Numbered from the stretch's first letter, positions 17,146 to 29,863 are shown. The stretch: DNA of 64,000 nt from Psychrobacter sp. 4Dc (GCF_002836715.1 NZ_PJAT01000097.1:31168-95167), one strand, 5' to 3'. A program made the numbers and translations. The notes: generated from the sequence alone by a model not told the origin.

Positions 17146-18828
17146 TTAATCGACCACTTTTACCGTACGACGCTTCTGCTCTTCATCGACTTTCTTATTG
17201 ACGATATATTGCTGAGTCATACTAAACAAGTTGTTGACTGTCCAATATAGAACCAAACCTGCTGGGAAGAACAGCATGAACGCAGTAAAGATAATCGGCA
17301 AGAACTTCATGACTTTTGCTTGCATCGGATCTGCTGGCTGTGGGTTCAGCTGCTGCTGTACAAACATTGATGCACCCATTAGCAACGGCAAGATAAACCA
17401 TGGATCCATCGCTGATAGATCTTGAATCCACAAAATCCATGGCGCATGACGCAGCTCAACACTCTCTACCAATACCCAATATAAGGCTAAGAAAATAGGC
17501 ATTTGCATCAAGATTGGTAGACAACCTGCCATCGGGTTGACTTTTTCTTCTTTGTATATCGCCATCATTTCTTGCGACATTTTCATACGATCATCGCCAT
17601 GCTCTTCTTTGAGCACTTTGAGTCTCGGCGCAATGGCACGCATTTTAGCCATCGAATAGTAGCTCTTATTAGAGAACCACATTAAGGCAATTTTTACTAA
17701 GATAGTCAGTAAAATAATTGACCAACCCCAGTTACCAACAACCTTATGCACACCTTCCAAGATAGCAAACAAGACCTTTGATATTGGCCACAGCAGACCA
17801 TAATCAACTGTTTTGTTAAGGCCTACCGCAACGTCTTTTAGCTCAGACTGAACTTTTGGACCTGCATACAGTGTTGCATTCAAGGTAACTTGCTTATTTG
17901 GTGCCACATTCACTGGTTGGCTATTGAAGCCGATAAAGTAATCACTACCTGTTTCACGAGTGAAGAATTTGCCAGTGAAGTTTTCAGGTGTCCAAGCAGA
18001 TACGAAGTAATGTTGTACAATACCAACCCAGCCTTTATCGCTAGTGGTCGTCAACTCGCCGTCACTAAAGTCACCAAATTTCAGCTTATTATAAGGATCA
18101 TCTGGTGTGCCCCAAGCGCCGCCTAAATAAGTCGCCATGCTCAGCGCGCCTTTATCAGACATGCCAGGATCTTTACTATCATCACGCTTTAATTGCGCAA
18201 ACATCTGACCTTGCCAAGCATTGGTAGACGCGTTTTGGATTTGATAGCTAATATCGATTGGATATTTATTTTCAGTGAAAGTGAAAGTCTTGGTAATCGT
18301 CACACCGTCTTTCTTATAAGTAAGCGGCACTGACAACGTTTGCTGTCCATCTTCCATCACATAATTGTTAGCAGTATGGTTATAAGTCGCTCTACCTTCT
18401 GCTGTATCAATACCGTTCTGACCAATAAGTCCAGATTGAGCTACATACACACGGTTACTGTTGTTTTCTAACAATACGAAAGGCTTATCGCTATCGAGCG
18501 TTGCATCATACTGCTTGAGTGCAGCATAAACAATATCACCGCCTTCTGGATTGATTTTTATATCATAGCGATCAGTTGTTACCGTGATTAGACCAGCGTT
18601 TTTCGCAGGAGTCGCTGTCACAGCACTATTATCCACAGGTAATGTCTGTACCGGGATATCACCTGCTGCACCAGTAGTAGAAGGAATGTCAGCACCTACC
18701 GAACTTGTAGTTTCTGGCACCGCATCTACAGCTGGAGCATCGGCATAATCATCTCGCCATGCCAAAATCAGCAGATAAGCGGTAATTAGCATCGCAATGA
18801 TGATCATCACCCGAAATATCTTTTGCAT
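17146..18828 (-). CDS. yidC: Membrane protein insertase YidC
   Basis: YidC inserts and folds inner-membrane proteins, alone or with SecYEG. The 560-residue Gram-negative form has an N-terminal signal anchor (VMIIIAMLITAYLLILAW). A large periplasmic P1 domain (about 75-350) and the conserved five-helix core follow. The hydrophilic-groove arginine is expected in the first core helix region (after WGWSIILLTILVKIALMWF), and KMRAIAPRLKVLKEEHGDDR forms the cytoplasmic hairpin. The C terminus is basic (KKVDEEQKRRTVKVVD). A Pro/Ala/Thr-rich linker occupies about residues 30-75. It lies in the standard cluster downstream of yidD after a 215-bp gap. Confidence 0.97.
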   Translation of the reverse strand: MQKIFRVMIIIAMLITAYLLILAWRDDYADAPAVDAVPETTSSVGADIPSTTGAAGDIPVQTLPVDNSAVTATPAKNAGLITVTTDRYDIKINPEGGDIVYAALKQYDATLDSDKPFVLLENNSNRVYVAQSGLIGQNGIDTAEGRATYNHTANNYVMEDGQQTLSVPLTYKKDGVTITKTFTFTENKYPIDISYQIQNASTNAWQGQMFAQLKRDDSKDPGMSDKGALSMATYLGGAWGTPDDPYNKLKFGDFSDGELTTTSDKGWVGIVQHYFVSAWTPENFTGKFFTRETGSDYFIGFNSQPVNVAPNKQVTLNATLYAGPKVQSELKDVAVGLNKTVDYGLLWPISKVLFAILEGVHKVVGNWGWSIILLTILVKIALMWFSNKSYYSMAKMRAIAPRLKVLKEEHGDDRMKMSQEMMAIYKEEKVNPMAGCLPILMQMPIFLALYWVLVESVELRHAPWILWIQDLSAMDPWFILPLLMGASMFVQQQLNPQPADPMQAKVMKFLPIIFTAFMLFFPAGLVLYWTVNNLFSMTQQYIVNKKVDEEQKRRTVKVVD

Positions 18829-18985
18829 AAACCTTTCCTAGATTAAAAAATTAGGGAATGAAAAATTAGGGCATGTGTCATGACTGTACTACACAGCTGT
18901 CCTGTCACATTGCAACTGAATTAGTAGTCATTTACATAAAATGTGCATCATTTTACTAAAAATCTGTCTCAAATGATACCAAGAG

Positions 18986-18994
18986 TGTGGATAA
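18986..18994 (-). promoter_or_regulatory. Perfect DnaA box in the yidD-yidC gap
   Basis: TGTGGATAA on plus is a perfect TTATCCACA box on minus. A one-off variant (TGTGGGTAA) follows at 18998-19006. They sit in the 215-bp gap upstream of yidC and are candidate DnaA-regulated promoter elements. Confidence 0.6.
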
Positions 18995-19043
18995 CTTGTG
19001 GGTAACTCAACAGAGTATCTATCTGAGACTAGAGAAAGCGACT

Positions 19044-19424
19044 TTATATTGATTTCATCAAATGATTAAGCTGTGAAACATAGCTAGTATTGTCTCGATA
19101 GACACCCAAACCCTGGGTGTCAGTATTTGGTACATTATTAAAAGATATATATTGATAGCTATAAGAAGCTAATGGTAAAGGTACAAAGTCTATGCCATGC
19201 CCACCTAACGGGTGACACCTACTAAGACGTTTTAACAACAACCAACCACCCTTACAGGTGCCATGCCATGTTAAAGCTTGCTTGCCATAATTTGAGCATG
19301 TCGGATAATAGCGGCAACGAGCAGGTATTATAGGACTAACTATTTTTTGATAAAAAACAATTAAATTAAAAAATAATTTATATAAAATTTTATTTATAAT
19401 TTTTATTTTTAATAAAATATTCAT
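19044..19424 (-). CDS. yidD: Membrane protein insertion efficiency factor YidD
   Basis: YidD is a small membrane-associated protein that assists YidC-dependent insertion. The 126 residues hold the family core: [20 protein letters not shown], then [12 protein letters not shown], then [17 protein letters not shown], with all three conserved Cys. The first 25 residues are very Ile/Lys-rich and are encoded by extremely AT-rich DNA. The C-terminal 40 residues (after VPLPLAS) are an unconserved extension relative to the typical 70-90. It starts one base after the rnpA stop region, implying translational coupling. Confidence 0.92.
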   Translation of the reverse strand: MNILLKIKIINKILYKLFFNLIVFYQKIVSPIIPARCRYYPTCSNYGKQALTWHGTCKGGWLLLKRLSRCHPLGGHGIDFVPLPLASYSYQYISFNNVPNTDTQGLGVYRDNTSYVSQLNHLMKSI

Positions 19425-19425
19425 T

Positions 19426-19797
19426 TTATTTTTTTTCTATTTTTTTAAATATATTAATTATTTGGGTTTTTAATTCTTTATTATCTATATTTTTAATAGG
19501 TTTTTTAACAATAAAAACAATATCTTTATTTTCCATTTTAAAAGCTTTGGTACGGAACTCTTCACGCACGTACCTTTTGATTAGATTACGAGCGACAGCA
19601 GTAGGTACTTTACGCTTGGTAATAGCCATACCGACTCGCGGCTGTGCATGCTCGTTGGCACGTACAAAAGCCATTAAATGACTCTGATGAATCTTGCGCT
19701 CAGGTGCGTCAAATACCTCACGGAAGGCTGCAGGGGTAAGCAGGCGTTGCTGTTTAGTGAAACTAGCTGCAGGTGTATCTGATAGAGTATTGGACAT
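19426..19797 (-). CDS. rnpA: Ribonuclease P protein component
   Basis: RnpA is the protein subunit of RNase P, which trims tRNA 5' leaders. The 123 residues show the leading [12 protein letters not shown] segment, the central [17 protein letters not shown] and the RNR motif [14 protein letters not shown]. The last 35 residues become Lys/Ile-rich and are encoded by very AT-rich sequence. It lies downstream of rpmH with a hairpin between them, and yidD follows almost without a gap. The catalytic RNA (rnpB) is not in the window. Confidence 0.96.
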   Translation of the reverse strand: MSNTLSDTPAASFTKQQRLLTPAAFREVFDAPERKIHQSHLMAFVRANEHAQPRVGMAITKRKVPTAVARNLIKRYVREEFRTKAFKMENKDIVFIVKKPIKNIDNKELKTQIINIFKKIEKK

Positions 19798-19852
19798 AGT
19801 ACAACCTAGTAGGATAACGATAGAAGAAATAATAACAAATTATAGAGACAAA

Positions 19853-19876
19853 AAAAGCGCCGATGCGGGCGCTTTT
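19853..19876 (-). terminator. Hairpin between rpmH and rnpA (attenuator-type terminator)
   Basis: A 9-bp stem (AAAAGCGCC/GGCGCTTTT) is followed on the minus strand by a T-run. Placed between rpmH and rnpA, it probably lets much more rpmH than rnpA mRNA be made, as is known for this operon. Confidence 0.78.
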
Positions 19877-19976
19877 AATATATGGCTAAGTGTCAGTTGT
19901 GATGATTGACTATCGCAATCTATAAACAATAGGAACACAACAAGCACTATTAGCCATGCTTATCGCAATCTACTGA

Positions 19977-20111
19977 TTATACAGTAAGGCGATGACGTCC
20001 TTTAGCGCGGCGACGAGCTAAGACCTGACGGCCTTTTTTAGTTGCCATACGAGCACGGAAACCGTGAGTACGTTTACGCTTGATCACGCTTGGTTGGAAT
20101 GTACGTTTCAT
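19977..20111 (-). CDS. rpmH: 50S ribosomal protein L34
   Basis: This 44-codon gene starts at ATG 20111. The product begins [18 protein letters not shown] and ends GRHRLTV, the near-invariant L34 sequence, and is very Arg/Lys-rich. L34 is a small 50S protein. The gene is the conserved left neighbour of oriC and is transcribed away from it, ahead of rnpA. Confidence 0.97.
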   Translation of the reverse strand: MKRTFQPSVIKRKRTHGFRARMATKKGRQVLARRRAKGRHRLTV

Positions 20112-20299
20112 AACTCACCTATCAAAATAATGGACTAAATTCGTAATAACGGAGGATTATACCATTCAGTATAGTTTTGGTCAATAAGCTAATTTGCTTT
20201 GTCCCAAAATGAGAAATAACTCATACGAACCTAGTAGAAATATCTCCCTAAAAACCTATTTCTAGTTAACCAAATTTTATAGTTATATACTCTATAATT

Positions 20300-20545
20300 T
20301 ACAAAGTTATCCACAGTTTGGTTCAAACACTATAATAATAGTTAATTAATATAAATATAGTATTGTTATTATTGGGACCATGATTATCTGTGGTTAAGTC
20401 TATTTTTCTTTTTATTATCAATTTACTAAGCTATGGGTAAGCCTGTGGATAAACTGTGGGTTAAATATGGATAACTAGGTTATGAAAGTTATGCACAAAA
20501 CTATCCACAATCTTATCCACAAAAAACAAGGTTTTATCCACAGGG
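20300..20545. other. oriC: Chromosomal replication origin oriC (DnaA-box cluster)
   Basis: The 591-bp gap between rpmH and dnaA holds perfect DnaA boxes at 20307-20315 (+), 20444-20452 (-), 20513-20521 (+) and 20534-20542 (+). Variants lie at 20389-20397, 20455-20463, 20466-20474, 20489-20497 and 20501-20509. A very AT-rich stretch (about 20338-20375, TTAATTAATATAAATATAG) lies beside the boxes and is a candidate unwinding element. The position between divergent rpmH and dnaA, and the change of gene orientation here, support this as the origin. The dnaA promoter should be in 20545-20702. Confidence 0.92.
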
Positions 20546-20702
20546 TATCTGTGTTAAATTAGGCGCTACTTGATATACACCTTCGTATAGGATATCAGTA
20601 CGAACTCTTTGGTTAGTTGTTACGTGTAATATCGAGGCTTAGGTAGCAGTTTATATTGCTAAAAAATAACTATTATTTCAGATTACAAGGTCAGTACTTT
20701 TC

Positions 20703-22142
20703 ATGATAGACACAGCAAATATTTGGGATAAATGTCTAAACGATTTGCGTTATAACGTCAAAGACAACGTGTTTACTATGTGGCTGAGACCTCTGTCAGC
20801 TCATCAAGAAGCACAAACTTTGATTATTCTTGCTCCCAATGATTATTTTGTGACGTATATCAAGAAGAATCATCTTCAAGATATTCAGCAGTTGGTGACC
20901 AAACACAGTCAAGGTAGTATTGAAGAGGTCGTCGTACGTGTTGATAATACTGGCCGCAATGCAGAAGATAACAGTCAATCAGGTTCTTTGTTTGTAGAAG
21001 ACAACGTCTCCCCTACCCCATCCGAACATAAATTTGAATCTATTCATCATAACAACGCAAAAGCAGATATCGACGCGAACATGCGTCATAATGAGCCAGT
21101 TGAGTCTGCTGATACAAAATCATTAAGCTATCTGAACCCCGAATTTACTTTTGAAACCTTTGTTACAGGTAAGTCCAATAACTTGGCTTACAAGGCTTGT
21201 TATGAGCTTGGTAAGCGCCAATCAAAAAATCGTCACAATCCTTTATTTATATACGGCCCTTCTGGATTGGGAAAAACGCATTTAATGCATTCTGTAGCTC
21301 ATCGCTATTTAAAAAATAATCAAAGTTTTTATTATTTCACTTCTGAAAAATTTATAAATCAATTAGTTTATTCATTAAGAAATAATAAAATAGAAGATTT
21401 TAAAAAGAAAATTAAAAAAGTAGATTTATTAATTGTAGATGATATTCATGTATTGGCAGGAAAGACTAAAAGTAGTAATGAGTTTCTAACATTATTTGCA
21501 GATTTTACTAGTGGTGATAAACAACTTATTTTAGCCTCTGATCGACATCCCTCCCAAATGACAGAATTTGATGAACGATTTAGATCACGGTTTTCTTGGG
21601 GGTTAACAGTCGCTGTTGATCCTCCTGAAATTGATACTCGAGTACAAATTCTGCAGAAAAAAGCAGCCTCCTACGGGATGGTATTACCAAAGGAATGTGC
21701 GCTATTCATTGCACAAAATGTGGTGTCTAATGTCAGACGTTTGGAAGGTGCCTTAAATCAGGTATTTGCCAATGCTAACTTAACAGGGGCACAGATTACC
21801 CTTGAGATGGTGCAATACGCACTAAAAGATATCGTTGCGATGCGTGTGCAGGCAGTAAATATGGATAATATCCGTAAGATAGTTGCTGAGTACTATGATG
21901 TCACGGTCAAAGATATTATGGGGCGTAAACGTACGCGTAGTATTGCAAGACCACGTCAAATAGCTATGGCTTTGTCGCGTGAATTAACAGGCGATAGCTT
22001 CCCTGAAATTGGTCAGTCGTTCGGTGGACGCGACCATACGACGGTGATGCACGCTTGTGATAAAGTAAATGAGTTGAGAGCAGCAGATCCTGCGTTTGAT
22101 AAGGATTATAAAACCCTAGCTCTGATGTTACAGGCAGGATAA
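20703..22142 (+). CDS. dnaA: Chromosomal replication initiator DnaA
   Basis: DnaA binds oriC boxes, opens the duplex and recruits DnaB. Domain I (about 1-85) begins IWDKCLNDLRYNVKDNVFTMWLRP. A variable linker (about 85-150) follows. The AAA+ domain III has Walker A in YGPSGLGKTHLMH and Walker B in LLIVDDIHVLAGK, with the arginine-finger segment FDERFRSRFSWG. Domain IV ends with the box-binding signature FPEIGQSFGGRDHTTVMHAC. The 479 residues are normal. Codons in the middle (about 21300-21500) are unusually AT-rich. It leads the dnaA-dnaN-recF-gyrB order. Confidence 0.98.
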   Translation: MIDTANIWDKCLNDLRYNVKDNVFTMWLRPLSAHQEAQTLIILAPNDYFVTYIKKNHLQDIQQLVTKHSQGSIEEVVVRVDNTGRNAEDNSQSGSLFVEDNVSPTPSEHKFESIHHNNAKADIDANMRHNEPVESADTKSLSYLNPEFTFETFVTGKSNNLAYKACYELGKRQSKNRHNPLFIYGPSGLGKTHLMHSVAHRYLKNNQSFYYFTSEKFINQLVYSLRNNKIEDFKKKIKKVDLLIVDDIHVLAGKTKSSNEFLTLFADFTSGDKQLILASDRHPSQMTEFDERFRSRFSWGLTVAVDPPEIDTRVQILQKKAASYGMVLPKECALFIAQNVVSNVRRLEGALNQVFANANLTGAQITLEMVQYALKDIVAMRVQAVNMDNIRKIVAEYYDVTVKDIMGRKRTRSIARPRQIAMALSRELTGDSFPEIGQSFGGRDHTTVMHACDKVNELRAADPAFDKDYKTLALMLQAG

Positions 22143-22302
22143 AAGCGTTAGATATCGTTGTATTCTAGTAGATACAGATGGTTTATAATATCGAAAATAC
22201 AAGTGCACAGATGCTCTGTAGATTATCGTTAGCAGACAAGGTATTATTAAGCCATTACGGCAAATTTTTATAAAAGAATCATTCAAATAAGAGTAACTAA
22301 GC

Positions 22303-23478
22303 ATGCAATTATCGATCAATCGAGAATCGTTACTAAAAGCTATCAACTTGATCGCCAAAGCCGCTGATAAACGCCACAATATGGTTATATTGGGTAATAT
22401 CAAGCTACAGCTATCAGAATCTGAGCTTATCTTAACAGCGTCAGATTTAGAGGTAGAGCTGACATCGACATTGAAATTGCCTGCTGGTGCTTGTGTTGAA
22501 GCCGGTACAACGACGCTTCCTGCAACCAAGCTAAAAGATATTTGTAAATCGCTACCAGCGCAGGCGCAAGTTAATCTAGTAACTCAGGTAAATGAGCGTT
22601 GCTTGTTAACTAGTGGTAAGAGTCGTTTTACATTGGGAACATTGCCAAGCGAAGACTATCCGAGCTTGGGTAACCCTGAAAATATCACACCTCTGACTAT
22701 TAGCCGTAATCGTCTGACAGATTTGATTCACAAAACACAGTTTGCAATGGCGATTCAAGATGTACGCTACTACTTAACAGGTATGTTATTTGATGTTTCA
22801 CAGCAGCAACTGACAACGGTAGCAACAGATGGTCATAGATTGGCATTAGCCCGTAGTGTGATCAATGTAAGTGCAGATCTCAATATGCAGGCTATCTTGC
22901 CGCGTAAGGCAGTGATTGAGCTTGAGCGTTTAGCTTCTGAGCTTGGTAAAATGTTGGGTGATCAAGATAACGCAGTTACCCTAAGTTTTGGCCGGGAGTT
23001 TTTACAAGTAAGCTTACCATTTGGTGATGTCGATAGTGCAGGAAAGGTCAGCCAAGATTTGATGGTGACATTTACTGCGCGTTTGATTGATGGTAAGTTC
23101 CCTGATTATCGCCGTGTGATGCCGAGCAATACTGACAAGCTGGCTTTATTCAGTCAAGAAAAAATGACGGACGTATTACGCCGCGTTGCCATTTTGAGTA
23201 ATGAAAAATCTCGTGGTGTGGTCTTTAATTTTGCTAGCGATGGTATGGTCGAAGTACGTGCTAATAATGCTGAGCAGGATGAAGCAGTCGAGATGATACA
23301 AGCTAAGTATCAAGGTGAGCCAATGGAGTTGTCGTTTAATGCTGCTTATCTGCAAGATGTATTAGGCGTCATCCAAGGCGATTTACAAATGCATATGAGC
23401 CAATCGAATGCCTCTGTATTGGTCAATCAACTAAATGATGAGTTCCATCAGTATGTCATTATGCCAATGCGTATATAG
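22303..23478 (+). CDS. dnaN: DNA polymerase III beta subunit (sliding clamp)
   Basis: The beta clamp encircles DNA as a dimer and tethers polymerase III. The 391 residues form three similar domains. The N terminus MQLSINRESLLKAINLI and the C terminus DEFHQYVIMPMRI (with the P-M-R-[ILM] end of the partner-binding cleft) are characteristic. VATDGHRLALAR, in the second domain, is the best-conserved segment. The length is slightly more than E. coli (366). It follows dnaA by 160 bp and precedes recF by 138 bp. Confidence 0.97.
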   Translation: MQLSINRESLLKAINLIAKAADKRHNMVILGNIKLQLSESELILTASDLEVELTSTLKLPAGACVEAGTTTLPATKLKDICKSLPAQAQVNLVTQVNERCLLTSGKSRFTLGTLPSEDYPSLGNPENITPLTISRNRLTDLIHKTQFAMAIQDVRYYLTGMLFDVSQQQLTTVATDGHRLALARSVINVSADLNMQAILPRKAVIELERLASELGKMLGDQDNAVTLSFGREFLQVSLPFGDVDSAGKVSQDLMVTFTARLIDGKFPDYRRVMPSNTDKLALFSQEKMTDVLRRVAILSNEKSRGVVFNFASDGMVEVRANNAEQDEAVEMIQAKYQGEPMELSFNAAYLQDVLGVIQGDLQMHMSQSNASVLVNQLNDEFHQYVIMPMRI

Positions 23479-23616
23479 TGTGTTTTTCTTTAGAAATAAA
23501 CAAAATCGAATAGAAATAATACGTTTCAAAGGGCTTTATTTTTAGTACTGAATATTGATTTTTAATAAACTTTTGCCTGTTAAATTAGCAGGCTTTAATG
23601 GGCGGCTATCGATACC

Positions 23617-24828
23617 ATGATTGAACGTCTACAAATATCCCATCTTAGAAACCTTACTCAAATTAGTGTAGAGCCTGCTGCCTGCAACATAATTATTGGT
23701 GCAAATGGCAGTGGTAAAACCTCGTTGCTCGAAGCTATATTCTTGTTATCAAGAGGTAAGAGCTTTCGTCATCACCAGCCTAAACGTTATATCCAACATC
23801 ATCAAAATAACACGACTGTTCATGCTAAGCTCAATGATAGTCGTACTTTAGCTATTCAAAAGCAAGCAGATGCTACGACCATCTTACGCCTCAATCAAAC
23901 CACTGTTTATAACCAAAGTATCTTGACAGAGCAGCTACCTACATTGCTGATAGATCCATCGACGATGGATATGTTGGAGCAGGGAAGTGCGAGCCGTCGA
24001 CAGCTGCTAGATTGGTTAGTGTTTCACATGAAACAAGGGTTCCATCCACAATGGATGGCTTATCAACGCCTACTGAAACAGCGCAATAGTTTGCTAAAGA
24101 GGACTCGTCATTTAACCCAAGTACAGCTTTCTGAGCTGAAATCATGGGATAAAGGGTTGAGTAACCATGCTGCTTTGATTCATCATTATCGCGAGCAAGT
24201 ATTTACTGAATGGCAGCCTTATTTTGCCAAGAGTATTTTACAGCTATTGCCTTCTTACGCTGAGCAACTGAGCCTGAGCTATAACGCTGGTTATGACACC
24301 AGTGTCGCGCTAGATGTGCAGCTTAATGAGCGGTTAGAGCAGGATTTGCAATTGGGATATACTCGTATAGGCAATCATCGTGCTGATATTCATGTGCATT
24401 GGCGTTCTGATGAGTCTATAAGCGATCAAACGACAGATGCGAGAACAGCAGCTTCAGCAAATAGTATCCAAACCAAACTACCGACTTTAAAAGAGCAGGC
24501 AGCAAATGTATTGTCTCGCGGTGAAAAGAAACTGCTCATTACTGCACTGCGCCTATCGCAGCTACCACTGTTGCTAAACGATGAAGAGAGCAGTGACTCA
24601 CTCAATGATGATTTATCATCGAAAGCAACCCCTGTTGTGCTTCTAGATGATATCACTGCAGAACTAGATGATAGAGCTATAGAAATACTGCTATCGACCC
24701 TAGCTCAACTCCCTTGCCAAGTATTTATGACCAGTCTAACAGACGATATTTTACCTTTAGTTAATGAACTTTGGTCACAACCAAATACGTTTCACGTGAA
24801 ACAAGGAAAAATCTCATTTACTAACTAA
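23617..24828 (+). CDS. recF: DNA replication and repair protein RecF
   Basis: RecF is an SMC-like ATPase that helps load RecA at gaps. The 403 residues have Walker A GANGSGKTSLLEAIFLLSRG near the N terminus, the ABC-type signature VLSRGEKKLLITALRLSQ and Walker B VVLLDDITAELDDRA. Two parS-like sites are embedded in its frame (24020-24035 and 24788-24803), both encoding FH-(M/V)-KQG. A variable stretch around residues 265-290 is a likely insertion relative to E. coli (357). The gene ends 518 bp before gyrB. Confidence 0.96.
   Translation: MIERLQISHLRNLTQISVEPAACNIIIGANGSGKTSLLEAIFLLSRGKSFRHHQPKRYIQHHQNNTTVHAKLNDSRTLAIQKQADATTILRLNQTTVYNQSILTEQLPTLLIDPSTMDMLEQGSASRRQLLDWLVFHMKQGFHPQWMAYQRLLKQRNSLLKRTRHLTQVQLSELKSWDKGLSNHAALIHHYREQVFTEWQPYFAKSILQLLPSYAEQLSLSYNAGYDTSVALDVQLNERLEQDLQLGYTRIGNHRADIHVHWRSDESISDQTTDARTAASANSIQTKLPTLKEQAANVLSRGEKKLLITALRLSQLPLLLNDEESSDSLNDDLSSKATPVVLLDDITAELDDRAIEILLSTLAQLPCQVFMTSLTDDILPLVNELWSQPNTFHVKQGKISFTN
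24020..24035. promoter_or_regulatory. parS-like site inside recF (15/16)
   Basis: The bases read TGTTTCACATGAAACA, with a CACATG core instead of CACGTG. It lies 3.5 kb from oriC. Confidence 0.65.
24788..24803. promoter_or_regulatory. parS-like site at the 3' end of recF (15/16)
   Basis: The bases read CGTTTCACGTGAAACA, changed only at the first position. The palindromic core is intact and ParB binding is likely. Confidence 0.8.
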
Positions 24829-27969
<3,141 letters not shown>

Positions 27970-27996
27970 ATTTGAAACTGGTTACTGACAATTTAT

Positions 27997-28031
27997 AAAA
28001 ATACCGCTTTGATATTCAAGGCGGTATTTTT
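27997..28031 (+). terminator. Terminator after gyrB
   Basis: An 11-bp perfect stem (AAAAATACCGC/GCGGTATTTTT) encloses a 13-base loop and ends in a T-run that runs directly into a parS-like site. Confidence 0.9.
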
Positions 28032-28046
28032 GTTTCACGTGAAACT
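28031..28046. promoter_or_regulatory. parS-like site after the gyrB terminator (15/16)
   Basis: The bases read TGTTTCACGTGAAACT, changed only at the last position. The first T is also the last base of the terminator T-run. Confidence 0.8.
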
Positions 28047-28095
28047 CATTTTCTAACGTTGCTATTATTTAATAATTATAATTTGTGGGAATCAA

Positions 28096-28719
28096 ATGGT
28101 TGAAGTAATTTTACTCGCTATTGCTTTAGCGATGGATGCGTTTGCAGTGTCGATAGGGTTGGGTGCTAAGGCTCAAAAATATAGTCATCAATATGTACTG
28201 CGCTTGGCTATTTATGCTGCGCTTTACTTTGGTATCGCTCAGGGGATAATGCCTCTTATCGGATACTTATTAGGTGCGGCAATGTTGGGTTGGTTGGCCG
28301 CTGCTGCACCTTGGATTGGCGGTACTATATTGATTGCTCTAGGTGGCAAAATGCTTTACGAAGTGTTTACTGCTGATGAGTCAGATGATGACAGTGGTGA
28401 TCTAGACGTCAATGATGATATTAACACTGATAGTGATACAGTAACAGCCACGAGTAAGCATGGACATATCAATCATCGCACTATGTTTACGTTAGCAGTT
28501 GCAACCAGTATTGATGCAATGGCGGCAGGGTTTACGCTGAATTTATTGGCACTGAACGCGTGGTTAGCTTGCCTTATTATCGCTGTAGTAACCGCTATAT
28601 TTGGCTGGCTCGGGGTTTATTTGGGACGTCGCTCAGGTACATGGCTAGAGGATAAGGCTGAAGCATTGGGCGGTATCGTGCTTATAGCGATTGGTCTAAA
28701 AGTGATGTTTTTTAGCTAA
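28096..28719 (+). CDS. mntP: Manganese efflux pump MntP family
   Basis: MntP exports Mn2+ across the inner membrane. The 207-residue protein has six predicted helices in two halves. Each half carries the conserved Asp motif: [18 protein letters not shown] near the start and [14 protein letters not shown] in the second half. A hydrophilic acidic loop (about 95-130, Asp-rich) joins the halves. The family also shows LGGKMLYE, present here as [12 protein letters not shown]. The gene is flanked on both sides by near-identical terminator plus parS-like modules. I see no yybP-ykoY manganese riboswitch in the short 49-base leader. Confidence 0.93.
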   Translation: MVEVILLAIALAMDAFAVSIGLGAKAQKYSHQYVLRLAIYAALYFGIAQGIMPLIGYLLGAAMLGWLAAAAPWIGGTILIALGGKMLYEVFTADESDDDSGDLDVNDDINTDSDTVTATSKHGHINHRTMFTLAVATSIDAMAAGFTLNLLALNAWLACLIIAVVTAIFGWLGVYLGRRSGTWLEDKAEALGGIVLIAIGLKVMFFS

Positions 28720-28749
28720 TTTATTTAGTTTTTTACTGAGTATTTATGC

Positions 28750-28786
28750 AAAAGCACCGCTTTGAATATCAAAACGGTGCTTTTTT
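28750..28786 (+). terminator. Terminator after mntP
   Basis: A 10-bp stem (AAAAGCACCG/CGGTGCTTTT) is followed by a T-run that again leads straight into a parS-like palindrome. The loop (CTTTGAATATCAAAA) resembles the gyrB terminator loop. Confidence 0.88.
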
Positions 28787-28801
28787 GTTTCACGTGAGAC
28801 T
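28786..28801. promoter_or_regulatory. parS-like site after the mntP terminator (14/16)
   Basis: The bases read TGTTTCACGTGAGACT. The CACGTG core and the left arm are intact; the right arm has two changes. It mirrors the site after gyrB. Confidence 0.6.
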
Positions 28802-28825
28802 CAAATTAGTAATTTTACTTAGTGA

Positions 28826-29863
28826 TTATTCTTCGTCAGTGTCAAAGCGCCAAGCTAGTACGCGAGTGCTTTTTTGACCTTGGCTCATCTCGATAATGCG
28901 CATTTGAGCGACGTTTAGCTGCTTTAATAATAATTGCAATGGCTTAACGTTTTCAGATTTCGACACTAAAGTAGTAAACCAGCCAACGTGTTCTGCAAAG
29001 CTCTGACTTTCTTTTGCCATCTTGGTCAGGAAGGCAATCTCGCCACCTTCACTCCATAGCTCTTTATGCTGACCACCGAAGTTTAGGTTTTGCGCAGCGT
29101 TGCCTGATTTGGTTGAGCTACGGCTGATTTGCTCGCTTTCATTTTTACCACGATGACGCTGCAAGTTGTGTTGCTTGCGACTATTGGCTTCCATCGCTTC
29201 TTCTAATGAAGCATGAAACGGAGGGTTACAAACCACGACATCAAAATAATCTTGACGACCAATGATGTTTTTAAAGATAAACTTAGGCTCAGGCTGCAGC
29301 TTTACTTTGACCGCACTCTTTAGTTTTGAATTAGCTTCACAAATCAGCGCTGCGGTGTTGACTGAGATAGGGTCAATGTCACTTGCTGTAAAGCGCCAGC
29401 CATAGCTTTGACTACCAACGATAGGGTAGATAGCACTGGCACCAGTACCGATATCAAGGGCGTGAATTTCTTTACCCGTTGGCGGTGTGTTGTCGGCATT
29501 TACGTGAGTGGTTTGTGCCAGTAAATCTGCGATGTAGTGAATATAATCGGCACGTCCAGGAATAGGCGGGCATAGATAGCCTTCAGGAATATCCCAAAAC
29601 TTAACACCGTAATAGTTCGCCAACAGTGCTTTGTTCAGCACGCGAACAGCCTGATGATCCGAGAAGTTAATCGTCGACTCACCTTTAGGATTGGTAATGG
29701 TATGGTCAGCAAGCTCGGGTAAGGCGCGAGTCAGTACCGCAAAGTCGTAACGACCTTGGTGCGGGTTACGTGGATGCAGCTGACCGAGTTTTTTTGCGGT
29801 CGCAGGAGATCTGTTTCTGTGTTTACTATTTGCAGGGTTACGGGTCATGGGCTTACTTGTCAT
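28826..29863 (-). CDS. rlmF: 23S rRNA (adenine1618-N6)-methyltransferase RlmF
   Basis: RlmF methylates N6 of A1618 in 23S rRNA. The 345 residues include the family N-terminal [23 protein letters not shown]. The SAM-binding segment is [16 protein letters not shown], followed by [10 protein letters not shown]. The N6-amino-methylase catalytic motif is [14 protein letters not shown]. The C-terminal LSQ-like block ([17 protein letters not shown]) is typical of YbiN proteins. It converges with mntP. Confidence 0.95.
   Translation of the reverse strand: MTSKPMTRNPANSKHRNRSPATAKKLGQLHPRNPHQGRYDFAVLTRALPELADHTITNPKGESTINFSDHQAVRVLNKALLANYYGVKFWDIPEGYLCPPIPGRADYIHYIADLLAQTTHVNADNTPPTGKEIHALDIGTGASAIYPIVGSQSYGWRFTASDIDPISVNTAALICEANSKLKSAVKVKLQPEPKFIFKNIIGRQDYFDVVVCNPPFHASLEEAMEANSRKQHNLQRHRGKNESEQISRSSTKSGNAAQNLNFGGQHKELWSEGGEIAFLTKMAKESQSFAEHVGWFTTLVSKSENVKPLQLLLKQLNVAQMRIIEMSQGQKSTRVLAWRFDTDEE

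Noticed and set aside
22128..22529. 133-codon minus-strand ORF across the dnaA-dnaN gap
   Set aside because: It overlaps dnaN antisense, has no good ribosome site and reads as a shadow frame.
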